64,000 nt of DNA, taken from NCBI GenBank assembly GCA_035967975.1, contig JAWQFQ010000021.1, forward strand, positions 1 through 64,000, in the 5' to 3' direction. Shown piece by piece: positions 8,963 to 16,768 of this stretch. This stretch comes from Scytonema sp035967975. GTDB taxonomy: Bacteria > Cyanobacteriota > Cyanobacteriia > Cyanobacteriales > Nostocaceae. The notes beneath the pieces are model-generated. The model was not told the DNA's origin. It saw only the letters and a list, made by a program, of their open reading frames with translations, and did no database searches. Numbering within the stretch: position 1 is the stretch's first letter; the number at the start of each line of letters is the position of its first letter. Position numbers and translations under genes: made by a program.

Positions 8963-10360
8963 ATGACGCAAATATATCGTCGCTGGACTTTGATGGTCTA
9001 TATGGCAGGAGACAATGGTAAGGTTTTTGAGAAATCCAATGGCGAAAAAGTAAAGCTAATGTTTCCGATGGAGACTCAAGGATGGAAAGACATTAAAAAA
9101 ATGGAAAAAGTAGGCTCCACCGAAGAAGTGGCTATTTTAGTGCAATTTGATACTTTATCAAATCGTGATAACACTTATCGCCTCTACATCCGTTCTGCTA
9201 GTCAAGAGCAGGAAATTCAGAACATCTCGCCACAGAACACGAGAACTTTTTCCTTACCATTGTGCCCTTCTGATGTTTACTCAACAATTGAGAACATCCC
9301 AGAACAGAATATGGGAGACCCTGCTTCCTTGAGAGACTTTATTATTTGGGGAATTGAAAATTATCCAGCTCAAAACTATGCAGTCATCCTCTGGAATCAT
9401 GGTACTGGGTGGAAAGAAGATGATATTTATGCCTTTGCCCGCAATCGTGGTATACAACTGCAAGCTAGTCGGGATGAAGTGCGATCGCTAACTCGTAGTA
9501 CACGGCGGTTATCTCGTGCTTTTTTCCTGTCCTCAATTACAGAAGTATTGCAACTCCAAGATGACGAGTCGCGAGCAATAGCTTTTGATGACTCATCTAT
9601 GGACTTCCTCGATAACGCCAAGATTCAGCAGGCTTTTCGGGAAGCAGAAGAACATACTGGTCAAAAGGTAAGCCTAATTGGTATGGATGCCTGTCTCATG
9701 AGTATGATAGAAGTCGCATACCAGTTACGAGCAAATGGCAATTACATGGTTGGTTCTCAAGAGTTAGAACCTATGGATGGGTGGCCCTACACACAGATTT
9801 TACAAAGTTTAACGACTCAGCCAGAAATGACACCCCCAGAGCTAGCGAAATTAGTCGTCCAAGAGTACGGGCGCTACTATGAGGAACAACAAAATAATTT
9901 ACGCGGTAGTGGATCTGAAATAACTCAATCAGCGACTAATTTAGCAGTTATTGACAAACTGACAGAAGCAGTGGGTCGATTAGCCACTCTTCTACGTCAA
10001 CTACTTGCTGAAAACGATATTTATGCTGAGATAGCAATAGCTCGTGCTTTGCGTCAAGCAGTGCATTTTGATGATGAAGATTTTGTAGATTTATATGATT
10101 TGGTGAAACATCTCAGGGATGGTTATACAGGCAGTAGTACAGAATTAACTACGGTTTTAGATGAAATAATTAATCTCATTAAGCTTGAGTATGAACCTCA
10201 GCTTATCTTGGCAAATGTGGCTTTCGGACGTAGAGTCTCTTGTGCAATGGGACTATCAATATACCTGCCTTTGCGTGGTTGTTCTCAATTCTACGATCGT
10301 TCAGATTTTGCTAAGAGTGGTTGGGGAGAGTTTATTCGGTTTCACAATCAAGTAAGCTAA
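8963..10360 (+). CDS. Clostripain-family (C11) cysteine peptidase
   Basis: The 465-aa protein has the N-terminal strand WTLMVYMAGDN, the catalytic histidine in LWNHGTGW (His146) and the catalytic cysteine in GMDACLMSMIEV (Cys244). All are classical for peptidase family C11 (clan CD, caspase fold), which cuts after Arg or Lys in studied members. There is no signal peptide, so it should act in the cytosol, unlike secreted clostripain. It is divergent from the HTH-CHAT/CHAT genes, which suggests one locus. The stop codon TAA coincides with the first bases of a MITE-like element. Confidence 0.88.
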   Translation: MTQIYRRWTLMVYMAGDNGKVFEKSNGEKVKLMFPMETQGWKDIKKMEKVGSTEEVAILVQFDTLSNRDNTYRLYIRSASQEQEIQNISPQNTRTFSLPLCPSDVYSTIENIPEQNMGDPASLRDFIIWGIENYPAQNYAVILWNHGTGWKEDDIYAFARNRGIQLQASRDEVRSLTRSTRRLSRAFFLSSITEVLQLQDDESRAIAFDDSSMDFLDNAKIQQAFREAEEHTGQKVSLIGMDACLMSMIEVAYQLRANGNYMVGSQELEPMDGWPYTQILQSLTTQPEMTPPELAKLVVQEYGRYYEEQQNNLRGSGSEITQSATNLAVIDKLTEAVGRLATLLRQLLAENDIYAEIAIARALRQAVHFDDEDFVDLYDLVKHLRDGYTGSSTELTTVLDEIINLIKLEYEPQLILANVAFGRRVSCAMGLSIYLPLRGCSQFYDRSDFAKSGWGEFIRFHNQVS

Positions 10361-10527
10361 GAGGATGTTTGAAAAGTAGTTGGCTGTAATTTCAAGCACT
10401 GGTTGATCCCCCCTAGCCCCCCTTAAAAAGGGGGGAAAATCTCTACCGGTCCCCCTTTTTAAGGGGGATAATGGTGGAGGTGAAATGTGTATGCTACTGA
10501 CGAGAAGACTTTTAAAACATCCTCTTA
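10358..10527. mobile_element. MITE-like element with 20-bp terminal inverted repeats at the end of the clostripain gene
   Basis: The ends are TAAGAGGATGTTTGAAAAGT (10358-10377) and its near-perfect inverse (10508-10527, one mismatch). The interior of about 130 bases contains an inner hairpin of CCCCCTT/AAGGGGG type. The outer TA suggests an IS630/Tc1-type origin with a TA target site. No transposase is inside. The first three bases are the stop codon of the clostripain gene. Confidence 0.75.
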
Positions 10528-10542
10528 GACACATCGCACTCG

Positions 10543-10962
10543 TCAATCAATATCTGTAACCTGGCGTCTAGCGGACTTAATCTGTCCTCTCTTACTTTTG
10601 CGCTCAAGACGCTTTTTTTGAGAACTGTGAGTTGGTTTGGTGGGTTTACGTTTTATCTTCACTAAAGTTACACTTTTAATCAGTTCTTGAAGTCGTCTCA
10701 ACGCTTCTTCTTTGTTCTGCTCTTGAGTGCGATGTTCTTGAGATTTAATAACAATAACTCCCTCTTGAGTAATACGTCTATCTTTAAGTTTTAAAAGTTG
10801 TTCTTTATAAAAGTCGGGTAATGATGAAGCTCGAATGTCGAAGCGTAAGTGAATCGCAGTGGCAACCTTGTTGACATTTTGACCTCCAGCGCCAGATGAG
10901 CGAATTGCACTCATTTCAATCTCGCTATCGGAGATAATAATTGTGGGAGAGATTTGCAGCAT
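10543..10962 (-). CDS. arfB: Alternative ribosome-rescue factor ArfB (YaeJ-type peptidyl-tRNA hydrolase)
   Basis: The 139-aa protein has the class-I release-factor GGQ motif in RSSGAGGQNVNK (GGQ at 26-28), followed by AIHLRFDI. It lacks the stop-codon recognition domain and ends in a basic tail (KKRLERKSKRGQIKSARRQ) that in ArfB enters the empty mRNA channel. It therefore releases peptides from stalled ribosomes. Length matches the family. It starts with an ATG at 10962. Confidence 0.9.
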   Translation of the reverse strand: MLQISPTIIISDSEIEMSAIRSSGAGGQNVNKVATAIHLRFDIRASSLPDFYKEQLLKLKDRRITQEGVIVIKSQEHRTQEQNKEEALRRLQELIKSVTLVKIKRKPTKPTHSSQKKRLERKSKRGQIKSARRQVTDID

Positions 10963-11116
10963 TATTTACCATGAAGGACGATCGCCCTCTATAAGAACAA
11001 ATATAAATATAACGCTTCTCTAAGAACAGAGAAGCGCTGTGTTTTTATTAAATTCAGGGGATAAATAGTAAGATGAGTCCCCCAAGGTTTACTATAAAGT
11101 AGGTAGTTTTAACTTC

Positions 11117-11386
11117 TTAGACGGCACTACGAGCTATTGCGTTCCATATAAAGATAGCAACGAGCGCACCAACAACAGCTAGAGCAATGCCGGGAATACT
11201 GAGAGTGGGAGCTGCCAGAGCAAAAGATCCCGTGCTGAAGAGTACACCCAAACTACCGCCGACAAATGCACCGATAATTCCTAACAAGATTGTTCCTAAA
11301 ATTCCACCGCCTTGGTGACCAGGATATATAGCTTTAGCGATCGCGCCTGCTAGAAGACCTAAAACAACCCAAGCTAGAATGTTCAT
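11117..11386 (-). CDS. GlsB/YeaQ/YmgE-family small membrane protein
   Basis: This 89-aa protein consists of three hydrophobic segments with Gly-rich turns (LGLLAGAIAKAIYPG, GGGILGTILLGIIGAFVGG). The pattern and length match the transglycosylase-associated (GlsB/YeaQ) family of stress-induced inner-membrane proteins of unknown biochemistry. It is monocistronic. Confidence 0.88.
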   Translation of the reverse strand: MNILAWVVLGLLAGAIAKAIYPGHQGGGILGTILLGIIGAFVGGSLGVLFSTGSFALAAPTLSIPGIALAVVGALVAIFIWNAIARSAV

Positions 11387-11656
11387 TGTTTTTAATTTGG
11401 TTAATTTTTGATTGACAATAACAGAATAACAATTGAGAGATTAAGAGCCAATCTGCCAGGAGATTTAATTGTTTATAGTCTTAAAGAGAGATTAAATAGG
11501 GGTATTTCTGAAGATATATATCTCAATTTATAGGTTAATAAAAAATTCCTAGCTAGGTCTAGAACTAGGAATTTCTACATTCATTGCTTGGTATTTACAG
11601 TCTATGAAGTTTTAAGAACTGATTGATTCAACTAAAGGAGTAAAACTTGAGAACAA

Positions 11657-11818
11657 GTGTGCCAAAGTTTGGGCGATCGGGTGCGTGCTGGCGACAGACG
11701 AATTGGGCGCATTCAAATTAACCTAGCCGATGGAGCACAAGGAATTATCGAAATCACCGAATTGAAAGATTTACTTGCAGGGGCGATCGCCCGACGGCTC
11801 CTACGGAGCATCGCTTAG
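11657..11818 (+). other. Short possible gene fragment
   Basis: From a GTG at 11657 there are 53 open codons with protein-like composition (RIGRIQINLADGAQGIIEI). A possible ribosome binding site (AAAGGAG) lies about 17 bases upstream. The last codons run through HIP1-type palindromic sequence. I do not recognise the family; it may be the tail of a lost gene. The rest of the 11387-11847 gap is AT-rich with no other feature seen. Confidence 0.3.
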
Positions 11819-11847
11819 CAGACAAGAAAAACTTTAACTAATGAAAT

Positions 11848-12966
11848 TTAATTAGATATATCTCGCAACTGAGCCAAAAAAGCATCCAGCCTTGATGCAC
11901 TCACCACTTCTCCCAAGACATTTCCTGTTCGCCGCACCTGGTAAACACCCTCTCTCAGTTCTTTAAAATCAACAATCAAGCCCGCTTGCTTGCTTGCTGA
12001 CAGTTTCTTGACCTCAATTGGCATCAATTCCCTAATCCGCTTTTTCTCAACAGGTGTAAGTGCCTCCCATGCCTGTTGCTTGTAGTCTTCACCAACGAGC
12101 AAGGCTTCTCGGATTGGCTCCCAAGTGTTGGCAGTTTGAAAGGTCTCAATTAATAATTCCACAGGCGATCGCTCTTGTTGGAATTGAGCAGCTGCATATT
12201 CCCCATAATTTACTGTATTGTCATCTTTTTCTGGCTCTGGTTCTTCTGTCCATCCAGACTCTGACAATTCTTCATCTTTTTCCTCAAATACATCAACTTC
12301 AGAATCTGTCGTGTTTGTGAGATTGAGATCGACAAAAATGTTATCATAATCAGTCTGTTGCTCGCTAAATATTTCTTCTTCACTAGATAAATCAGTACTT
12401 TCTGGCTCCACCAACACCAGGCGTCCTTCTTTGTAAGCCTGACGTAATGCTACCGCTTCAGCAACAATGCGCTGTGCCGTCAAACCCTCTTCATCCATCA
12501 TCTTCTGTAAAGTCGTCCCAGTTATTTCATCCGTCTCGTGGATGGGTGGAATTTGGCAGTAGCGTCTTCCATCTTGAGTCCGCCGCCAAATACTAACTTG
12601 TTTTTGTTCTGGTTCTTTGGGCTGCCTTTGCTGGGCGATGAGTTCTCGGACAACAGCTTGGTTGATTTCTTCTAAGTTTTGTAACTGGTCGATGACTGAT
12701 TGGTACTTCTTGGGGTTGTTTGCTAATCGGAAGATAGTAGCTGGCTCGACTTGGGATAGGTCTTCACTCTTGAAGTGCTTGAACACTGCAGCCACCTTAA
12801 GGTATCGCTTGTCTTCGTTCTTCCAACCATGCTGTTTGAGGAACTTTCTATACTCACTTTTGCTCATCTCCTCTTTCTGTTTGGCAAGCCAGAGTGCGTG
12901 GGTGAGAATGTTTTCGGTAGCGTGGGTTAATCCGTCGAACGAAGAGTCTTGGTTTTGTGCTAGCAT
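11848..12966 (-). CDS. Hypothetical protein with acidic central linker
   Basis: I choose the ATG at 12966, giving about 372 aa; a TTG two codons earlier is less likely. The N-terminal half is helical and basic (KSEYRKFLKQHGWKNEDK). The middle (about 195-260) is very acidic and low-complexity. The C-terminal 100 residues form a separate compact region ending in ASRLDAFLAQLRD. No catalytic motif is visible and I do not recognise the family. Proteins with such an architecture are often accessory or plasmid-borne, but that is only an impression. An XRE-type regulator gene lies divergently 200 bases away. Confidence 0.6.
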   Translation of the reverse strand: MLAQNQDSSFDGLTHATENILTHALWLAKQKEEMSKSEYRKFLKQHGWKNEDKRYLKVAAVFKHFKSEDLSQVEPATIFRLANNPKKYQSVIDQLQNLEEINQAVVRELIAQQRQPKEPEQKQVSIWRRTQDGRRYCQIPPIHETDEITGTTLQKMMDEEGLTAQRIVAEAVALRQAYKEGRLVLVEPESTDLSSEEEIFSEQQTDYDNIFVDLNLTNTTDSEVDVFEEKDEELSESGWTEEPEPEKDDNTVNYGEYAAAQFQQERSPVELLIETFQTANTWEPIREALLVGEDYKQQAWEALTPVEKKRIRELMPIEVKKLSASKQAGLIVDFKELREGVYQVRRTGNVLGEVVSASRLDAFLAQLRDISN

Positions 12967-13166
12967 AAACAAAAGTTATATTTTGTTCTTTTTGGGCGAT
13001 CGCAGTAATTCTTGGCTGAATGGCGATCGCCTTTTTTACTGCTTATTATTGTATTATAGTTTATCACGCTTCGCGTAAAACTAAAAACGCATTACTTGAA
13101 AAAAGTCGAAATGATGACTAAAATTTAAGAGAATAAATGGAGACGTAAGATTACATGATGAACTAG

Positions 13167-13415
13167 ATGCAAGTCACACTAACTGTAAACCTACCAGATT
13201 TAGGCAGTAGAATTAGGAAAGCAAGAGAAGCTAAAAAGCTGACACCTACGTGGGTTGCGGCTCAAGCCGGAATGAGCGTGGCTAACCTGTACCGCATAGA
13301 AAGTGAGGATGCCAAATCTTTACCACGCGAAACGCTACGGAGACTTTCTGAAGCGATTGGAATAGATTTTGACGCTGAAGTTAAAGATGCTTTAATGGCG
13401 GAGATGAACTCATGA
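13167..13415 (+). CDS. XRE-family helix-turn-helix regulator
   Basis: The 82-aa protein is a single Cro/C1-type HTH domain (LGSRIRKAREAKKLTPTWV, then AAQAGMSVANLYRIE) with almost no extra sequence. Such proteins are often antitoxins or small repressors. No toxin gene is adjacent. The divergent hypothetical gene at 11848-12966 may be its target. Confidence 0.8.
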   Translation: MQVTLTVNLPDLGSRIRKAREAKKLTPTWVAAQAGMSVANLYRIESEDAKSLPRETLRRLSEAIGIDFDAEVKDALMAEMNS

Positions 13416-13531
13416 ATGTACGTAATTGCGTATCAAATAATTAAATGAGGCTTTGGAGCAAATGAAGACTGCAGGTTGGGATGAGGGGAGCTAATTGTTA
13501 ATGGTGAGGATATGATGTCAGGTTTAACTTG

Positions 13532-13557
13532 TAAAGACGCGCCATGGCGCGTCTTTA
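13532..13557. terminator. 26-bp perfect palindrome between convergent genes
   Basis: The two 13-base arms (TAAAGACGCGCCA and its exact complement) have no loop bases between them. It sits between the XRE gene and the convergent WGxxGxxG gene, so it could end transcription from both sides. The same GC-rich core is known as a dispersed palindrome in cyanobacterial genomes, so it may equally be a repeat element. Confidence 0.5.
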
Positions 13558-13588
13558 ATAATGCTCACAAAATTCATCCGATGAACTA

Positions 13589-13918
13589 TTAGTATCTGCT
13601 GGACTCAGAACGGGTGGTCACTTCATCAGGATCGGGATATGCACGTGGTTTAGACCGATTGGGGATTAGACCTGCAAGACCAATCAGACCGAGTAAGCCA
13701 AGCCAGCCCCAGCTCGAACCCTGATTTTCTCTAACTTCGCGGTTTTCTTGATAAGTAGTTGTTTCTCTAGTGTTAGTTGTACCAGTCCCTGTGGTATCTG
13801 TTGTACCAGTCCCATTAGCTCCGTTTTGGGCAGAAACAGGCAGAGTTACGGACAAAGTTGCTAAACCAAAAGCAAAGGTACTTGCCCAAACAATTCTGGA
13901 TAAATTAGGAGACTTCAT
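13589..13918 (-). CDS. WGxxGxxG-family exported protein
   Basis: The 109-aa protein has a signal peptide (residues 1-30, ending near VSAQ), a Thr/Gly-rich linker (TGTTDTTGTGTTNTRETT) and a C-terminal hydrophobic segment WGWLGLLGLIGLAGLIP followed by basic residues. This is the WGxxGxxG sorting or anchor signal seen in cyanobacterial small proteins. The function is unknown. Confidence 0.8.
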   Translation of the reverse strand: MKSPNLSRIVWASTFAFGLATLSVTLPVSAQNGANGTGTTDTTGTGTTNTRETTTYQENREVRENQGSSWGWLGLLGLIGLAGLIPNRSKPRAYPDPDEVTTRSESSRY

Positions 13919-14587
13919 AGTTAGATTTCCTTTGATATTCTAGGTTTCCACCCTTTTTCGTTTTTTTAAAACGGTCTTTTCTATTGCATCACAATGTTCT
14001 ACAGAGTAATCATGTCTTAAAGAAATGAATAAAATATCACTCTAATTAAGTATTTTGTTAAACATCAATACCTATCTAAATTAATAGGTTTAATCCTTAT
14101 TAATTAGCTCAATTCTTTCTAACTATTTATATATGCAAATGGTTTGACTAAGTCAGTCGGCATACAATACGACTCGGTTAAAGATAATAGAGGTTCCACA
14201 ACTCGCCTGAAACCCGGTACATTGAAGATACCGGGTTTCTAATTTTCGCTATTCCTTATAGTATTAAGTTGGCATAAATACAATACTGCTCAAAAGCGCG
14301 ATAGTTGAGGTGCGGTGAAATCCAGTTTCGTAAAAGTTATCAGGTTTCTCAGCTTTCACGAATAATTTAAGACTGCTATATAGCGACAATCGTTTGAATA
14401 AAATACAAACTTATCTGCGTTGAGGGTGCGTTTATCTGCGGTTTTCTAATTCTCAGTATAGATTACACTCAATTAAGTTGATAAAAATAATCATTATTGG
14501 CTCGTAATTGCGCCCTTGCGCGTTCGCCTCAAAGCGTGCTGCAGGCAAGACAGCGCAACTACAAACGGAATGGGATTTTACATATTC
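13919..14587. other. Non-coding gap with a dispersed hairpin
   Basis: No gene is seen in this AT-rich region. It holds the hairpin GAAACCCGGTA/TACCGGGTTTC at 14209-14239, which belongs to a family found at several other gene ends in the window, and a degenerate relative around 14321-14355. Near 14515-14560 there is a GC-rich stretch with HIP1-like character. Confidence 0.5.
14209..14239. repeat. Dispersed CCCGGT hairpin, copy 1
   Basis: An 11-bp stem (GAAACCCGGTA and complement) with a 9-base loop, followed by CTAATTTTCG. The same stem with a longer arm is found at 18961-18995 and 25851-25883. It may act as a bidirectional terminator or be a mobile palindrome. Confidence 0.6.
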
Positions 14588-15250
14588 TCACAACAATCCC
14601 CGATAGTGAATAAAAACCAAAATAACCGCCCACGACCCCAAAGCGACTTTCACAGCAACCAGGATATTAAGCAGGGGAATAACTCCCCCACTTAAAAGTG
14701 CGCCCAACTCTCCATGCGGTAATTCTACTCCAGCCAGAGTCATAATTGCTACTACAATGAAAATAAGAACCGAAACCTTCTCCCATGTAGCAGCGTGCCA
14801 GCGCTTGTATATCGCCTGCATCCACTCCGGTGATGAGGTAATTGCAACAAGACCGATCGCCGTTCCGCCAGCTACCCCAGCTGCAAAACCACCGCCGGGA
14901 CTCAGATGTCCCCGAATCGCCAGTTCAATACTCACCAACGCGGCAATTGTCGCCCCCAGACGTGCCAGAATTATAGATGGTTGATCATTGAATTGATAAA
15001 TTGTGCAGGACGGTCTTTCATCCGCCAGCAAAAACTTAGCTCCGGCGATCGCGATCGTAAATACAATCACTTCAAAGATAGTGTCATACAGCCGATTCCT
15101 GAGAATGATACCCGTAACCGCATTAGGTATCCCACTATCTTGTACAACCGCTTCAACAATAGAGATATCCGGTAAGTCTGGTGCTGGATTAGGCATGATG
15201 AGAATTTTGATGTACAACAATATCCCAGCTGCTATGTATACCCATTTCAT
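14588..15250 (-). CDS. mrpB: Mrp cation/H+ antiporter subunit B, fused to an MbhE-like N-terminal part
   Basis: The 220-aa membrane protein has a C-terminal MnhB domain (GHLSPGGGFAAGVAGGTAIG at about 110-130, then four hydrophobic segments). The N-terminal 85 residues include RNRLYDTIFEVIVFTIAIAGAKF, which resembles the small subunit corresponding to the very end of MrpA in other bacteria. The gene overlaps the upstream subunit by 4 bases (ATGA type). It is the last gene of the operon. The complex sits in the plasma membrane and exchanges Na+ for H+. Confidence 0.8.
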   Translation of the reverse strand: MKWVYIAAGILLYIKILIMPNPAPDLPDISIVEAVVQDSGIPNAVTGIILRNRLYDTIFEVIVFTIAIAGAKFLLADERPSCTIYQFNDQPSIILARLGATIAALVSIELAIRGHLSPGGGFAAGVAGGTAIGLVAITSSPEWMQAIYKRWHAATWEKVSVLIFIVVAIMTLAGVELPHGELGALLSGGVIPLLNILVAVKVALGSWAVILVFIHYRGLL

Positions 15251-15828
15251 TTATGCTGCTCCTCCTTTGAGTCTGGTGTACTTGTATAAGTCAAGATTGT
15301 CGCTGGTGATGAAAGTTCGGTTTTCATGATGTCATAGATGCGTCGAACTCTGGTCGTGGTGTGGTAGGGTGGCTTTTTGTCCCCATGCAATGCGTCGTCT
15401 TGATTGTCATCTTCCGGTCTAGCACAGGTTGCATGGACTTCTTTGTCCATCAGCGCCCGGTGCAAAGCCTGCATATTCGTGTAGGTCACCAGTTCAAGAC
15501 GCATATAGTGTTTGCTAAGAATTGTTCGTAAACCATCCATCAGTTGACCAAAATGGGGTTTGTCACTCGAGCTGTCTTCGAGCACGCCAAGACGCATAAC
15601 CAGTGATGAACGCACTGCAACCACATATAGCGTCATGGCAAGCATAGTACCTACTAATGCTTCGGTCAAAGCAACGTCAGCCGCCCCTAAAACCGCATAT
15701 ACCATTGCCGCCACCGCTCCCATTATGCCTCGAACAATCAGGGCATGGTATGGATTGACCTGAAATACCACCATGCAAGCGGTCAACGGCAATAGGGCGA
15801 CTATAACGTAGATATAGAAATCGTCCAT
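15247..15828 (-). CDS. mrpA: Mrp antiporter subunit A C-terminal part (DUF4040)
   Basis: The 193-aa protein has hydrophobic segments within the first 100 residues containing ALIVRGIMGAVAAMVYAVLG and ADVALTEALVGTML, the DUF4040/MbhD signature that forms the C-terminal portion of MrpA elsewhere. A polar tail of about 100 residues follows. A NuoL-like large MrpA part is absent; this split form is usual for the cyanobacterial operon. The gene overlaps mrpB by 4 bases. Confidence 0.75.
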   Translation of the reverse strand: MDDFYIYVIVALLPLTACMVVFQVNPYHALIVRGIMGAVAAMVYAVLGAADVALTEALVGTMLAMTLYVVAVRSSLVMRLGVLEDSSSDKPHFGQLMDGLRTILSKHYMRLELVTYTNMQALHRALMDKEVHATCARPEDDNQDDALHGDKKPPYHTTTRVRRIYDIMKTELSSPATILTYTSTPDSKEEQHK

Positions 15829-15830
15829 AA

Positions 15831-16103
15831 TCAGTCACCCCTACTACTAGAACAGTATGCCAACACATACCCCAGCACCGTATTCCAGATAGCCAGGGAG
15901 ATGATAGCCAGAAGGAGCAGAGGCCATTCATTCGGTATCTTGAGGAGTAGACCGACGATAATACTCATCGATCCTAGGGTATCCGCAACCGAAAGACTGT
16001 GTAGCTTGAATAATACCGATCGCCGACCAAGTAGGTGAGAAGTCCCCCAAAACCAAAAGACAAGTCCTAAGCCTATCAAAGTATAAATAAACACGTTTAT
16101 CAT
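15831..16103 (-). CDS. mrpG: Mrp antiporter subunit G
   Basis: The 90-aa protein has three membrane segments and the PhaG/MnhG signature (GLVFWFWGTSHLLGRRSVLFK, then HSLSVADTLGSMSIIVG). It lies between mrpF and the DUF4040 gene with gaps of 2-3 bases, so it is in the same transcript. Confidence 0.85.
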   Translation of the reverse strand: MINVFIYTLIGLGLVFWFWGTSHLLGRRSVLFKLHSLSVADTLGSMSIIVGLLLKIPNEWPLLLLAIISLAIWNTVLGYVLAYCSSSRGD

Positions 16104-16106
16104 AGC

Positions 16107-16367
16107 TTACTCATTCGTTAAATCATTCATTCGTTTAATTAAATTTGCCAGAAGCATTAATGCGGCATTACCCACGCTCAGGATGATTACCCCTACAACA
16201 CCGATCATCCAATCATCGCGTAAGACGGATATGACCAGGATTATGATTGATGTCTTACTCGCGATACTTGAAAAAGCAAGCATCTTCTGCCAAACATTAT
16301 CATCCTTACATACCTCGTAGATAGGGATGAGTAGGGCTAGAATCATTGCCATCACTACCAAGTTCAT
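16107..16367 (-). CDS. mrpF: Mrp antiporter subunit F
   Basis: The 86-aa protein with three hydrophobic segments occupies the mrpF position between mrpE and mrpG. The length and topology fit MnhF/PhaF. It overlaps mrpE by 4 bases. The sequence itself is weakly conserved, so the call leans on position. Confidence 0.8.
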   Translation of the reverse strand: MNLVVMAMILALLIPIYEVCKDDNVWQKMLAFSSIASKTSIIILVISVLRDDWMIGVVGVIILSVGNAALMLLANLIKRMNDLTNE

Positions 16368-16768
16368 GGCTTTTTCCTCCTTTGAATCCGGTGGACTTCG
16401 TACCAGCCATTTTTGTGGTATTTCAAAACAATGGTCTTTGGCGTAAAGGTGATGAGGAATATATCCAGGAATATCAGCCCTGGTGTCCGTCGAGGTTGGA
16501 CTTGTTCCATTGTGACATCTTCGTAGTTATGCGGACGAAAGATGATTTCAAATGCCTCAAAATACGCCTGCGGAATCGCCACTATGATTTCACCCAGCAC
16601 CCGTAGCCAATCCTTTAATGCTTCCGGGGTTTTTTGACGACCCGGTAATAGCAGTGCGATGCTGACACCAATCATGATATTTGCCAGACTGAAATCGGCG
16701 GTAAGCAGAAACCAGATGACCAGTCGTAAGATTAGATTCAGATGCCCAACCATACAAATCCCTTCCAA
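16364..16768 (-). CDS. mrpE: Mrp antiporter subunit E
   Basis: The 134-aa protein has an N-terminal double membrane segment and a cytosolic part with AYFEAFEIIFRP and TPGLIFLDIFLITFTPKT, matching the MnhE family. It overlaps the end of mrpD by 31 bases and mrpF by 4 bases. Confidence 0.82.
   Translation of the reverse strand: MEGICMVGHLNLILRLVIWFLLTADFSLANIMIGVSIALLLPGRQKTPEALKDWLRVLGEIIVAIPQAYFEAFEIIFRPHNYEDVTMEQVQPRRTPGLIFLDIFLITFTPKTIVLKYHKNGWYEVHRIQRRKKP

Noticed and set aside
10301..10546. 81-codon minus-strand frame after the clostripain gene
   Set aside because: It is a translation of the MITE-like element and its hairpin (PPLSPLKRGTG-type sequence), not a gene.
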